Assembly (NCBI RefSeq): GCF_004912135.1
Contig: NZ_STGU01000001.1
Coordinates: forward strand, 1 to 64,000
Reading direction: 5' to 3'
Origin: Rhizobium rosettiformans W3
GTDB taxonomy: Bacteria; Pseudomonadota; Alphaproteobacteria; Rhizobiales; Rhizobiaceae
DNA length: 64,000 nucleotides
The translations under genes and the position numbers were made by a program. The notes under the pieces are model-generated. The model saw only the letters and a list, made by a program, of their open reading frames with translations. It was not told where the DNA came from and did not search any database. This document shows, piece after piece, positions 44,429 to 53,190 of this stretch (position 1 is its first letter; every line of letters starts with the position of its first letter).

Positions 44429-45937
44429 TTATTGGCCGAGCCGGATCATCCGGTAGCTGAGCGGCGCGATCTCTCCCTTGAGGCGCCCCTCCTCGACAGT
44501 CAGTCCGCTGCCGTCGGCCGGAGCAACCGGCTGCTTTTCAGGTCCATTGACGGCCTTCAGCTCATGGCCCGCGATCACCTTGTCCATGATCACCTTGCGG
44601 TCGCCAAAGCCTTCGAGCGCGACGTCGAGGGTGATGGCGTCCGTCTGATGGCGGTTGACGATGAAGAGGGTGAGAGCGCCATCCGTGTCGCTCTCGACCG
44701 CAGACACGTCGAGATAGGGAACCTTCTCGGCAAAGTCCGTCGCATAGCTCGGGCTGTCGATCGACAGCTGGTAGGATGTGCCGCGGCCATAACGCGAGGC
44801 GAAGAGATAGGGATAGTATGTCGTCTGGCGCCAGGCCGGACCGCCGGGCACGGTCATGATCGGCGCGATGACGTTGACCAGCTGTGCGAGGCAGCCGACC
44901 TTCACCACATCAGCGCGGCGGATGAAGGTGTTGAGGATGCAGCCGACCTGCAGCACGTCCTCGAAATTGTAGATGTCTTCGAGCAGTTCCGGAGCATGCG
45001 GCCAGCCATCGCGGCCTTCGAGAACCTTCCGGTCGGCTTCATTGGAATGATACCAGACATTCCACTCGTCAAAGCTGATATAGACATCCTTCTTCGAGCG
45101 CTTCTTCGCCTTGGTCACCTTGATGACGGAGGCGATGGTCTCGATGTAGTCGTCCAGGCGGGCGTTCTGCGCCAGATAGGCAGCGGTGTCGCCGGCGTGG
45201 TTTTCAAAATACATATGCAGGCTGATATAATCGACGCTGTCATAGGTGTAGTCGAGAACAGTGGCCTCCCAGGCTGGATAGGTCGGCATCTTCGGCGAGG
45301 AGGAGCCGCAAACGACGAGTTCGATCGACTTGTCGAAGGCGCGCATGGCCTTGGCGGTCTCGAAGGCAACGCGGCCGTATTCTTCCGCCGTCTTCTGGCC
45401 GATCTGCCAGGGGCCGTCCATCTCGTTACCGAGGCACCAGAGCTTGACGTTCCAGGGCTCCTCGCGGCCGTTTTTGCGGCGCAGGTCCGACCAGTAGCTG
45501 CCGCCGGGGTGGTTGACGTATTCCAGGAAGGCGCGGGCTTCGTCGAGACCGCGCGAGCCGAGATTGACGGCCAGCATCATCTCGGTATTCGCGGCCTTCG
45601 CCCAGTCTGCAAATTCGTGGATGCCGACCTGGTTGGATTCCGAGGTGTGCCAGGCGAGATCGAGGCGAACCGGCCGGTCTTCCTTCGGACCGATGCCGTC
45701 TTCCCAGTTATAGGCCGAGACGAAATTGCCGCCGGGATAGCGGACGACAGGCACGTCGAGTTCGCGCACGAGGTCGATGACGTCCTGCCGCATGCCATTC
45801 TCGTCGGCCGTCGGGTGATCGGGTTCGTAGATGCCGGAGTAGACAGCGCGACCGAGATGCTCGACGAAAGATCCATAGAGGCGCGGATCGATCGTGCTGA
45901 TTTTATAGTCGCGGTGAACGGTGCCGACAGCCCGCAT
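44429..45937 (-). CDS. abfA: Alpha-L-arabinofuranosidase, GH51
   Basis: The 502-residue enzyme is a GH51 retaining glycosidase: acid/base Glu172 in GNEMDGPW and nucleophile Glu291 in FDEWNVWY, within a TIM barrel followed by a beta-sandwich. It has no signal peptide, so it removes arabinose from imported oligosaccharides in the cytoplasm. Three in-frame ATGs lie close together; I take 45937 because GGAGG stands eight bases before it, while the other two sit on or too close to that site. It is the first gene of the operon with the sugar importer. Confidence 0.93.
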   Translation of the reverse strand: MRAVGTVHRDYKISTIDPRLYGSFVEHLGRAVYSGIYEPDHPTADENGMRQDVIDLVRELDVPVVRYPGGNFVSAYNWEDGIGPKEDRPVRLDLAWHTSESNQVGIHEFADWAKAANTEMMLAVNLGSRGLDEARAFLEYVNHPGGSYWSDLRRKNGREEPWNVKLWCLGNEMDGPWQIGQKTAEEYGRVAFETAKAMRAFDKSIELVVCGSSSPKMPTYPAWEATVLDYTYDSVDYISLHMYFENHAGDTAAYLAQNARLDDYIETIASVIKVTKAKKRSKKDVYISFDEWNVWYHSNEADRKVLEGRDGWPHAPELLEDIYNFEDVLQVGCILNTFIRRADVVKVGCLAQLVNVIAPIMTVPGGPAWRQTTYYPYLFASRYGRGTSYQLSIDSPSYATDFAEKVPYLDVSAVESDTDGALTLFIVNRHQTDAITLDVALEGFGDRKVIMDKVIAGHELKAVNGPEKQPVAPADGSGLTVEEGRLKGEIAPLSYRMIRLGQ

Positions 45938-45954
45938 AAGCATTTCCTCCAAAT

Positions 45955-45973
45955 ATATCCGTTTTTCGGATAT
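45955..45973. promoter_or_regulatory. Operator-like palindrome in the abfA leader
   Basis: ATATCCG-ttttt-CGGATAT is a perfect 7-5-7 inverted repeat between the -10 box and the ribosome-binding site of abfA. The ArsR-like regulator gene just upstream is the natural candidate to bind it. Confidence 0.6.
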
Positions 45974-45990
45974 CTATCATGATTGAGGAT

Positions 45991-46018
45991 ATGATACACG
46001 GGATCGACCGGAGGTCAA
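45991..46018 (-). promoter_or_regulatory. Sigma70-type promoter of abfA
   Basis: On the minus strand TTGACC (46018-46013) and TATCAT (45996-45991) are separated by 16 bases, near the housekeeping consensus. The -10 box is also the left part of a second inverted repeat, TATCAT-N10-ATGATA (45975-45996). Confidence 0.6.
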
Positions 46019-46052
46019 TCCGGCAATATGCAGGGGAAACTGCGAGTGCGTG

Positions 46053-46973
46053 TCAGGTCTTGATGCGCAGGACGATGTCCTGGTCGTAGTTGCCGAAGCC
46101 GCGGCCGAATATGTTGATGCCGCCGGGATGTTCTGCTGTTTCCGGCACTTCGATCCGGACGCGGATCGATCGATGATCGAGCAGTTCCAGATCGTTGAGG
46201 GTCGTTTCCGACACCCGCATGCCGTCGATGAAGGTGCCGTTCTCGGTGACGCGGAAGCTTTTCAGAACGCCATACTGGCTGCCGCGAAGCTTCCACCAGT
46301 CGGGCGTGAACTTGCCGCGGCGATCGCCGAAATCGCCCGGCGATGTCCAGGTTGCGACCGGTTTTCCGTTGATGGAAATGGTGATGTCAGAAGGCCAGTT
46401 TTCGGAGGTGCCGGGCACCTCGGAGGAGAGCTCAAGCAAGAGTTCCAGTTCCCGGATCGGGGCGCCTTTGATCCTGGCATTGTTGGGAAACTGGTAATCC
46501 ACATAGCCGCGCGTGAACCAGAGAAGCCCGGCCTTCATCCGGTCCGGCGAGAGAAAGGTGTCGGGGTTGTCGAGGTAGCCGATGATCGCGTCAGGTCCAC
46601 ACATGCCGCAGGGGGCGTAGACGTCGTAACCGCTGTAGAGGCCAACCGGCATCGAGACTTCGATTGCCTCGTCAGTTGCCTTATTCGGGCGCGTGAAGGT
46701 GAGGACGATCTCGTCATGGACGGCGTGACAGATCTTCTGGCTGCCCTTGCGGGCCTTCTGGACCTCCGTGCGGATCAGGCCCGCCTCTTCCATCTGGTTC
46801 AGATGGGTCGATGTTGTCGACTGGGGAAGTTCGAGGACCTCGGCGATCTCGTTGACATTCAGCGGGCCGCGCGCGTGCAAAAGCTCTAGGATGGCCAGCC
46901 GCGCCGGGGCGGAGAGGGACTTCAGGACATCCTTGCCGTCGTCCGGCGTGATCATAAGAAAGCGGCTGCTCAA
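46053..46973 (-). CDS. ArsR-like regulator with long C-terminal domain
   Basis: The 306-residue protein has a winged helix at about residues 12-80 (LSAPARLAILELLHARGPLNVNEIAEVLELPQSTTSTHLNQME) like ArsR regulators, then about 220 residues of predicted beta structure with CGMCGP (near residue 122) and a Trp-rich segment. This second part is not in ordinary ArsR proteins; a carbohydrate-sensing role is plausible next to abfA but unproved. The start is a TTG at 46973 behind GGGGAGAAACACA; an ATG at 46955 is the alternative. It reads in the same direction as abfA, 115 bp upstream. Confidence 0.75.
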   Translation of the reverse strand: MSSRFLMITPDDGKDVLKSLSAPARLAILELLHARGPLNVNEIAEVLELPQSTTSTHLNQMEEAGLIRTEVQKARKGSQKICHAVHDEIVLTFTRPNKATDEAIEVSMPVGLYSGYDVYAPCGMCGPDAIIGYLDNPDTFLSPDRMKAGLLWFTRGYVDYQFPNNARIKGAPIRELELLLELSSEVPGTSENWPSDITISINGKPVATWTSPGDFGDRRGKFTPDWWKLRGSQYGVLKSFRVTENGTFIDGMRVSETTLNDLELLDHRSIRVRIEVPETAEHPGGINIFGRGFGNYDQDIVLRIKT

Positions 46974-47054
46974 TGTGTTTCTCCCCGTATAGTGAATTCG
47001 TATCAGAATTTGTGATCAAAACAAGGGGAGGGGTGGCCGAGCTGGTCGCAGGCT

Positions 47055-47070
47055 CAGCTGTATACAGCTG
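47055..47070. promoter_or_regulatory. VanR-type operator 1
   Basis: CAGCTGTATACAGCTG is a perfect 16-bp palindrome 107 bp upstream of the vanA start. The TGTATACA core recurs at 47131-47140. Such palindromes are typical of GntR/VanR-type repressor sites. Confidence 0.65.
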
Positions 47071-47122
47071 ATGACATCACCGCGGCTATAGACAAGATAT
47101 CGTCAGTGTTTTCGGCGTGAGA

Positions 47123-47140
47123 TTGACATCCTGTATACAG
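47123..47140 (+). promoter_or_regulatory. vanA -35 box with VanR-type operator 2
   Basis: TTGACA (47123-47128) is followed at once by the palindrome CTGTATACAG (47131-47140), so a bound repressor would cover the promoter. No good -10 box was found at standard spacing. The centres of the two palindromes are 73 bp apart, close to seven helical turns, which would allow looping. Confidence 0.55.
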
Positions 47141-47176
47141 TATGGCTTGCTGTTCCCCGATAGAGGAGGAGCTGTC

Positions 47177-48238
47177 ATGTCCAAACCCACCTTTCCGATG
47201 AATGCCTGGTATGCTGCCGCCTATGATGTGGAGCTGAAGCGCCAGCTTCTGCCGCGCACCATCTGCAACAAGCCGGTTGTCCTGTATCGCAAGGAGAATG
47301 GCACGCCCGTCGCTCTGGCCGATGCCTGTTGGCACAGGCTTGTGCCGCTGTCGCTCGGGCGGCTCGAGGGTGACAATGTCATCTGCGGCTATCACGGTCT
47401 CGAATTCGACGAGACGGGGCGCTGTGTATACATGCCCTCTCAGGACACCATCAATCCGTCCGCCTGTGTGAAGTCCTACCCAATCGCCGAGAAGCACCGC
47501 TTCATCTGGATCTGGCCGGGCGATCCGGCCTTGGCCGATCCCGCGCTCATCCCCGACATGCACTGGAACCAGGACCCGGATTGGGCTGCCGATGGCAAGC
47601 TGATCGAGGTGAAGTGCGATTACCGTCTCGTCGTCGACAACCTGATGGATCTGACGCACGAGACCTTCGTGCATGGTTCGTCCATCGGCAATCGCGCTGT
47701 CACCGAAGCCCCGTTCGAAGCCAGCCATTCGGATCGCTTTGCCTATATCACCCGTTGGATGGAGGATATCGATCCGCCTCCCTTCTGGCGCAAGCAGTAT
47801 GGCCGTCCCGGCAAGGTTGACCGCTGGCAGATCATTCGCTTCGAGGCGCCCTGCACGGTGACGATCGATGTCGGTGTTGCCGAAGCGGGAACCGGCGCCA
47901 AGCAGGGGGATCGCTCCAAGGGCGTGAACGGTTACGTGCTCAACACGATCACGCCGTCGACGGACAAGACCTGTCTCTACTTCTGGGCCTTTGCGCGCAA
48001 TTATGACCTCGGCAATCAGGCCCGCACGCACGAACTTCGCGAGGGTGTCGCGGGTGTCTTCCGGGAGGACGAAGTGGTGCTCGAGGCACAGCAACAGGCG
48101 ATCGATGCCAATCCGGATCATCAGTTCTACAATCTCAACATCGACGCCGGTTCGATGTGGGCCCGCAAGCTGATCGACCGGATGATCGATGCAGAGCTGA
48201 AGCCGCAGGCTGGTCCTCACGCCGTGGCGGCGGAGTGA
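47177..48238 (+). CDS. vanA: Vanillate O-demethylase oxygenase subunit (Rieske)
   Basis: The 353-residue protein has a Rieske [2Fe-2S] domain (Cys51, His53 in CWH; Cys70, His73 in CGYH) and a catalytic domain with mononuclear iron ligands in DNLMDLTHETFVHG. With the reductase VanB it removes the methyl group of vanillate, giving protocatechuate and formaldehyde. Length matches VanA. The start at 47177 follows GAGGAGGAG; an upstream GTG in the same frame lies in the promoter. A third TGTATACA lies inside the gene at 47425-47432. Confidence 0.92.
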   Translation: MSKPTFPMNAWYAAAYDVELKRQLLPRTICNKPVVLYRKENGTPVALADACWHRLVPLSLGRLEGDNVICGYHGLEFDETGRCVYMPSQDTINPSACVKSYPIAEKHRFIWIWPGDPALADPALIPDMHWNQDPDWAADGKLIEVKCDYRLVVDNLMDLTHETFVHGSSIGNRAVTEAPFEASHSDRFAYITRWMEDIDPPPFWRKQYGRPGKVDRWQIIRFEAPCTVTIDVGVAEAGTGAKQGDRSKGVNGYVLNTITPSTDKTCLYFWAFARNYDLGNQARTHELREGVAGVFREDEVVLEAQQQAIDANPDHQFYNLNIDAGSMWARKLIDRMIDAELKPQAGPHAVAAE

Positions 48239-48242
48239 ACAG

Positions 48243-48986
48243 ATGGGCATGGATCAGGAACGGGCGCCGAAACAGCAGACCGCGAAAGCGCTGCTTGGGC
48301 TGCGCGATCTCATCCTGACCGGTGAGATCGAGCCCGGCGAGCGGTTGTCGGAGGTGGCGCTCTCGGAGCGGCTTTCCGTCTCCCGCACGCCGCTTCGGGC
48401 AGCCCTTCAGCGGATCGAGCAGGAAGGGCTGGTGACGCTGATCCCGTCTGGCGGTTACGCGGTCCGCTCGTTCAGCCGGCAGGAAGTGATCGATGCAATT
48501 GAGCTCCGTGGCGTTCTCGAAGGCACCGCAGCGCGGCTGGCGGCCGAGCGTGGCGTGACGCCTCAGCGGTTGAAGGCCATTCGCGAGGTCGTCACGCATC
48601 TGGACGAGGTGTTGCTGGCCGAAGCCCATGCGATGGATTTCGAGCGCTATGAGGCCTTGAACGGCAAGTTCCATCGCCTGCTCTGGGATCTCGCGGGCAG
48701 CGAGGTTCTGCGCCGCGAAATCGAGCGGATGACCAGTCTGCCGTTTGCAAGCCCCAATGCCTTCGTGAACACCGAGTCCAATGCTCCGGCTTTTTATCGG
48801 ACGCTGGTGGTGGCGCAGGCGCAGCACAAGGCGATCGTTTCCGCGATCGAATTGCGGGAAGGTGCGCGCGCCGAGGCCCTGGCGCGGGAGCATGCGCGGC
48901 TTGCGCGTCAGAATCTGGATTTCGTGCTGGAGGAGCAGCCGGATCTGCGGCGAAAGGTGCTGGCGCTCGCCCTCATGGCGGGCTGA
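48243..48986 (+). CDS. GntR-family regulator, FCD subgroup (VanR-like)
   Basis: The 247-residue protein has a GntR winged helix (about residues 10-75: GEIEPGERLSEVALSERLSVSRTPLRAALQRIEQEGL) and an FCD ligand domain. It lies between vanA and vanB, 4 bp after vanA, so it is made together with the enzyme it probably represses. TGTATACA palindromes upstream of vanA are its likely sites and vanillate its likely inducer. vanR is usually divergent or outside the vanAB pair, so insertion between the two is notable. Confidence 0.88.
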   Translation: MGMDQERAPKQQTAKALLGLRDLILTGEIEPGERLSEVALSERLSVSRTPLRAALQRIEQEGLVTLIPSGGYAVRSFSRQEVIDAIELRGVLEGTAARLAAERGVTPQRLKAIREVVTHLDEVLLAEAHAMDFERYEALNGKFHRLLWDLAGSEVLRREIERMTSLPFASPNAFVNTESNAPAFYRTLVVAQAQHKAIVSAIELREGARAEALAREHARLARQNLDFVLEEQPDLRRKVLALALMAG

Positions 48987-49021
48987 CCGGCCGACAAATA
49001 TCAGTCTAGGGAGGAGACTTC

Positions 49022-50005
49022 ATGCGTTCCAAGCTGGAATGGCGCCCTGCGCGTGTCATTCAGATCGAAAACCCGGCCGAGGATGTCCGGGCCGTGACCT
49101 TCGCCGTCGATGGCCTGCGGCAGGCATTCGATCCGGGCTCGCATACGAATATCAAGGTCATCATCCGCGGCGAGCCGGCGATCCGCACCTACACCGTTTT
49201 GCCGAGCGCTCCCGGCACGCTGAAGATCGCGGTGAAGCTTCATCCGAACAGCAGAGGCGGGTCGGCCTTTGTCTGGAGCATGGGGATCGGCGACGAGACG
49301 GAGATGACCGAACCGGAGAACCGGTTCGAGCTCTCATGGCGCGCCTCGCGCTATCTGCTGATTGCCGGCGGCATAGGGATCACGCCGATCTATGGCATGG
49401 CGAAAGCGCTTGTTGCGCGCGGCCAGTCCGTGCGGCTGATCTATGGCGCCAAGAGCCGTGCGCAGATGGCGTTTTCGGAAGAGCTGCAGGCGCTGCTCGG
49501 CGATGGGCTTGAAGCCTTTGTTCAAGACGAAGGCAGCGCTTTCGATCTGGCTGCCGAATTCGCCGCTCTTCCTGTGGATGGAGAGGCCTATATCTGCGGT
49601 CCGCACGGCCTGCTGGAAGCTGCACGCAACACCTGGCGTGACAGCGGCCGGTCTATGAGCCGGCTGCGCTTCGAGGTCTTCGGCGATAGCGGTCGTTACG
49701 CGGAGCAACCCTTTTCGGTCGCGGTTCCGCAATATGGGCGAACGATCGATGTGCGGGCCGACCAAACCATGCTGGATGCCTTAATGGAAGCCGGGATCGA
49801 CATGGTCTATGACTGTCGCCGGGGCGAATGCGGCCTCTGTGCCGTCAATATCGTGGATGCCTCCGCGCCGATCGATCATCGCGACGTGTTCTTCTCGCCG
49901 GAAGAGCGGCACGACGGCGAGAAGATGTGCGCCTGTGTGTCTCGCGCCGTGGGTGGCGTGGTGACGATCGACACGGGTTACCGGCAGGAAGCGCTTACGG
50001 CTTAG
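49022..50005 (+). CDS. vanB: Vanillate O-demethylase reductase subunit
   Basis: The 327-residue flavoprotein passes electrons from NADH to VanA. It has an FMN/NAD(P) reductase module (about residues 1-225, with RTYTVLPS-type flavin site and LIAGGIGITPIYGMAKAL for the nucleotide) and a C-terminal plant-type [2Fe-2S] ferredoxin domain with Cys in CRRGECGLC and a fourth in MCACVS. The start follows GGGAGGAG. It is last in the van operon, 35 bp after the regulator gene. Confidence 0.92.
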   Translation: MRSKLEWRPARVIQIENPAEDVRAVTFAVDGLRQAFDPGSHTNIKVIIRGEPAIRTYTVLPSAPGTLKIAVKLHPNSRGGSAFVWSMGIGDETEMTEPENRFELSWRASRYLLIAGGIGITPIYGMAKALVARGQSVRLIYGAKSRAQMAFSEELQALLGDGLEAFVQDEGSAFDLAAEFAALPVDGEAYICGPHGLLEAARNTWRDSGRSMSRLRFEVFGDSGRYAEQPFSVAVPQYGRTIDVRADQTMLDALMEAGIDMVYDCRRGECGLCAVNIVDASAPIDHRDVFFSPEERHDGEKMCACVSRAVGGVVTIDTGYRQEALTA

Positions 50006-50024
50006 GCTCTGTGCGCGCCGTCGA

Positions 50025-51041
50025 TCAGCCGCTCTCGCCTTCGATCAAGGTCATCGGCCAGAGACGGCGGCGCACCGCATCGGGATAATGCTGTGCGAAG
50101 TCCGGCATGGTGGCGAGCAGGCTTTCCGCCAAGGCGATGCCCAGCGCTCTCAGGTCAGGGCGGAAGCAGGTGAGGACCGGGTTGAGGAACTGCGCCTGAG
50201 GACTGTATTGGCCGATGACGGCGATGTCCTTGCCGGGTTTCAGCCCGACTTCCTGCAGACCGCGGTAGAAGCCGACGACCGTCGCTTCATTCAGAAGAAT
50301 GATTGCGGAAGGGCGCTCGCGGGTCTTCATCACCTGCTGGGCGACCTGATAGCCGCCGGGCTCATTCGGACCAGAGCGATAGACATGCGCGGGATCTAGT
50401 TCGAGGCCGTGGCGCGCAAGCATGACGCGGCAGTGGTTCTCGAAGATGTGGCCGAGGTTGATGTCGCCATGCGGCCTGCTGATCGCGATGCGCGTATGCC
50501 CACGCGTCACCAGACGCTCGATCGCATCTTCCGCCATGCCCTCGAAATCCAGGTCGTACCAGGGCTGGCCGACATCCGTCTGGCTTCGGCCAAGGGTGAT
50601 GAAGGGGATCTTTGTCTTGTGCAGGAGCTCGAAGCGGGGATCCTGATAACGGGTCGCCGACAGGATGATCCCGTCGGCAAAGCCGCGCGCGACGATGCGC
50701 TTTAGATAGGCATCGGGATCTTCCTCGGACGAGCAGAGCAGGGCGACCAGATCGAGTTTGTGTCGGGCCAGGACCGTCTGCATGCCATCGAAGACACGCA
50801 TGAAGAAGGTGTCACCCTGGCCGGTGATGTCATGGCCGGTCTGCATCATGAAGCCGATGATGCCGGTTGCGCCCTTGCGCAAGGAACGGCCCGCCTGGTT
50901 TGCCACGTAGCCGAGCTTTTCGGCGGCTTCCAGCACGCGTCTGCGGGTTTCCTCGTTCACGTCCGGCTTGCCGTTCAGGGCGCGGGAGACGGTCCCGATC
51001 GATATGTCGAGATGTTCGGCCAGTTGCCGGATGCCCTTCAT
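50025..51041 (-). CDS. LacI-family regulator of the sugar operon
   Basis: The 338-residue repressor has a LacI headpiece (GIRQLAEHLDISIGTVSRALNGKPDVNEETRRRVLEAAEKLGY, residues 3-48) and a sugar-binding core. I take the ATG at 51041, preceded by GGAGGGGTTG; the codon before it is TTG. It is divergent from the sugar operon with two CGTAAACG-type sites in between and is the likely local repressor. Confidence 0.91.
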   Translation of the reverse strand: MKGIRQLAEHLDISIGTVSRALNGKPDVNEETRRRVLEAAEKLGYVANQAGRSLRKGATGIIGFMMQTGHDITGQGDTFFMRVFDGMQTVLARHKLDLVALLCSSEEDPDAYLKRIVARGFADGIILSATRYQDPRFELLHKTKIPFITLGRSQTDVGQPWYDLDFEGMAEDAIERLVTRGHTRIAISRPHGDINLGHIFENHCRVMLARHGLELDPAHVYRSGPNEPGGYQVAQQVMKTRERPSAIILLNEATVVGFYRGLQEVGLKPGKDIAVIGQYSPQAQFLNPVLTCFRPDLRALGIALAESLLATMPDFAQHYPDAVRRRLWPMTLIEGESG

Positions 51042-51065
51042 CAACCCCTCCGCTGAAACGCATGC

Positions 51066-51079
51066 CGTAATCGTTTACG
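51066..51079. promoter_or_regulatory. LacI-type operator, lacI side
   Basis: CGTAATCGTTTACG is a near-palindrome 25 bp upstream of the lacI-type start. It differs at two positions from the perfect site at 51119-51132, suggesting autoregulation. Confidence 0.6.
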
Positions 51080-51088
51080 AAATCTCTA

Positions 51089-51132
51089 TTGACACATGGG
51101 CCGTCTCGTTCATAGTGTCGTAAACGTTTACG
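51089..51132 (+). promoter_or_regulatory. Promoter and perfect LacI-type operator of the sugar operon
   Basis: TTGACA (51089-51094) and CATAGT (51111-51116), 16 bases apart, form a sigma70-like promoter. The perfect palindrome CGTAAACGTTTACG (51119-51132) follows at the expected transcription start, an ideal place for repression. Confidence 0.75.
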
Positions 51133-51177
51133 GGATTTGCGGAAGAGGAGTTTCGCTTATCCCTTAGGAGGATATCA

Positions 51178-52221
51178 GTGACATCAAGAGCCGTTTTGTG
51201 CGGGTGCGGAGCTATGGCCAAAGGCTGGCTCCGAGCGCTTCAGTCTGCCTCCCGCTTGCGGGACGAGGTGGAAATCGTCGGTCTGGTCGATCTCGATCCG
51301 GCTGTGGCGGAGGCGCTTACGGCCGAGTTCGGTCTCGGCGACGCCCGCATCGGGACGGATCTGGCTTCCATGATTGAGGCGACCAAGGCGAACATGGTGT
51401 TCGACGTGGTGGTGCCGGCCGCCCGCTTCAACGTCGTCTCGACCGCTCTGAAGCTTGGCTGCGACGTGCTTTCCGAAAAGCCGCTGGCTGCCACCATGGA
51501 AGAAGCGAGCGCCTTGCTGGAGCTCGCCGAAGAAGCTGGTCGGGTGCATGCCGTCGTGCAGAACCGCCGCTTCATCTCCGGCATCCGGCGCCTGCGCCGC
51601 GCCGTGGAGGAGGGGCTGATCGGCGACCTCAGTGGCATCCACTGCGACTTCTTCCTCGGGCCCCATTTCGGCGGCTTTCGTGAGGCGATGGACAACGTCC
51701 TCCTGCTGGACATGGCAATCCACACCTTCGATGCCGCACGCTTCGTCTCCGGAAAGCAGCCGCTGTCTGTCTACTGCATCGAGACCAATCCGTCCGGCTC
51801 CTGGTATGCCCATGGCGCCTCGGCCAATGCGATTTTCCGCCTCTCCGGGGATGCCGTCTTCACCTATCGCGGTTCCTGGTGTGCCGAGGGCCGTCGCACG
51901 AGCTGGGAGAGCGCATGGAGGCTCGTCGGCTCCAAAGGCATGATCACCTGGGACGGTGAAGACACGTTCGAGGCGACGGTCGCGGGTGAGGAGCCTGGCC
52001 TTCTTCGCGGCCACCGCAACATCTCCATTCCCCCGGCTCCCGACGAGGATCAAACCCATGGGCATGAGAGCGTGCTCGTGGAGTTCGTCGATGCGGTCAA
52101 GACAGGGCGCCGGCCGGAAACCGCGAGCGACGACAATATCAAAAGCCTTTCCATGGTGTTCGGCGCGATCGAAAGCGCCCGCACCGGCCTTCCCGTCAGC
52201 ATTTCATCCGAAGGACATTGA
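51178..52221 (+). CDS. Gfo/Idh/MocA-family oxidoreductase
   Basis: The 347-residue enzyme has an N-terminal NAD(P)-binding Rossmann part with an atypical glycine loop (CGCGAMAKGWLRAL) and the family EKPLAATMEEA motif holding the catalytic lysine, then a C-terminal beta-sheet domain. Such enzymes oxidise or reduce sugars and inositols. It starts with GTG behind TAGGAGG and is first in the LacI-controlled operon. The substrate cannot be named. Confidence 0.88.
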   Translation: MTSRAVLCGCGAMAKGWLRALQSASRLRDEVEIVGLVDLDPAVAEALTAEFGLGDARIGTDLASMIEATKANMVFDVVVPAARFNVVSTALKLGCDVLSEKPLAATMEEASALLELAEEAGRVHAVVQNRRFISGIRRLRRAVEEGLIGDLSGIHCDFFLGPHFGGFREAMDNVLLLDMAIHTFDAARFVSGKQPLSVYCIETNPSGSWYAHGASANAIFRLSGDAVFTYRGSWCAEGRRTSWESAWRLVGSKGMITWDGEDTFEATVAGEEPGLLRGHRNISIPPAPDEDQTHGHESVLVEFVDAVKTGRRPETASDDNIKSLSMVFGAIESARTGLPVSISSEGH

Positions 52222-52225
52222 AACC

Positions 52226-53128
52226 GTGAGCCATCCAGCAAAATCCATTCGTATCGGTACCATGGTCAGCGCCAGCGGCGGCAAGGCGGCAGAGCGGATC
52301 GGCCAGATCGGCGACATGGGCTTCGAGAGCTTCGAGCCCTTTTTCTGGCAAACAACGAACGGTCAGGATCTGGCCGATCTCGGCAAGCGCTGCGTCGAGG
52401 CGATCGGTGATCGCGACATCACCATCTCTACGCTCGGCATGTTCGGCAATCCGCTGGAAGAAACCGACATGGACCTGCAGACCCTGCAGGGATGGAAGGA
52501 CTGCATCGACAATGCCCATCACTTCGGCGCCACCTGCGTTGCCGGTTTCACCGGGCGTATCCGCAACCGTCCCCTGACGGAAAGCCTGCCGCGCTACCGC
52601 GAGATCTGGAGCGAACTTGCCAAGCGTGCCGCCGACAAGGGCGTGAAGATCGCGTTCGAGAACTGCGCCATGGACGGCAACTGGCAGACCGGCGACTGGA
52701 ATATCGCGCACAATCCGGATGCCTGGGAGCTGATCTTCAACGAGACGCCGGACGATCACATCGGGCTCGAATGGGAGCCCTGCCATCAGATGGTTTATCT
52801 CATCGATCCGATCCCGCAGATCCGCAAATGGGCGCACAAGTTTTTCCACGTGCATGGCAAGGACGCGACCATTCGCTGGGACGTGATCCGTGAGCACGGG
52901 GTCTTCGGCAAGCACCCCTTCGTCTTCATGCGCACGCCGGGCTTCGGCGACACCAACTGGACCGACGTCATCTCCGAACTTCGCCTCGCCGGCTGGTCCG
53001 GCTCCATCGACATCGAAGGCTGGCACGACCCGGTCTATCGCGACGCGCTGGAAATGACGGGGCAGGTGCATGGACTGAATTATCTCAAGAACTGCCGGGG
53101 CGGGGATTTCGTCACCGACCCGGTCTGA
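52226..53128 (+). CDS. Sugar isomerase/epimerase, AP-endonuclease-2-like TIM barrel
   Basis: The 300-residue protein is a xylose-isomerase-like TIM barrel. Candidate metal ligands are Glu in AFENCAMDG, Asp/His in the LEWEPCHQ and FFHVHGKD segments and Glu in [11 protein letters not shown]. It starts with GTG at 52226 behind AAGGA, 4 bp after the oxidoreductase stop; an open frame extends upstream but only over that gene. It probably isomerises the sugar handled by the oxidoreductase. Confidence 0.85.
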   Translation: MSHPAKSIRIGTMVSASGGKAAERIGQIGDMGFESFEPFFWQTTNGQDLADLGKRCVEAIGDRDITISTLGMFGNPLEETDMDLQTLQGWKDCIDNAHHFGATCVAGFTGRIRNRPLTESLPRYREIWSELAKRAADKGVKIAFENCAMDGNWQTGDWNIAHNPDAWELIFNETPDDHIGLEWEPCHQMVYLIDPIPQIRKWAHKFFHVHGKDATIRWDVIREHGVFGKHPFVFMRTPGFGDTNWTDVISELRLAGWSGSIDIEGWHDPVYRDALEMTGQVHGLNYLKNCRGGDFVTDPV

Positions 53129-53190
53129 TCCGTCGAAATATGGGTCTTGTGGAGGACAAGGCCCATGCAGAAACCCAAGAGGAGGAAACC

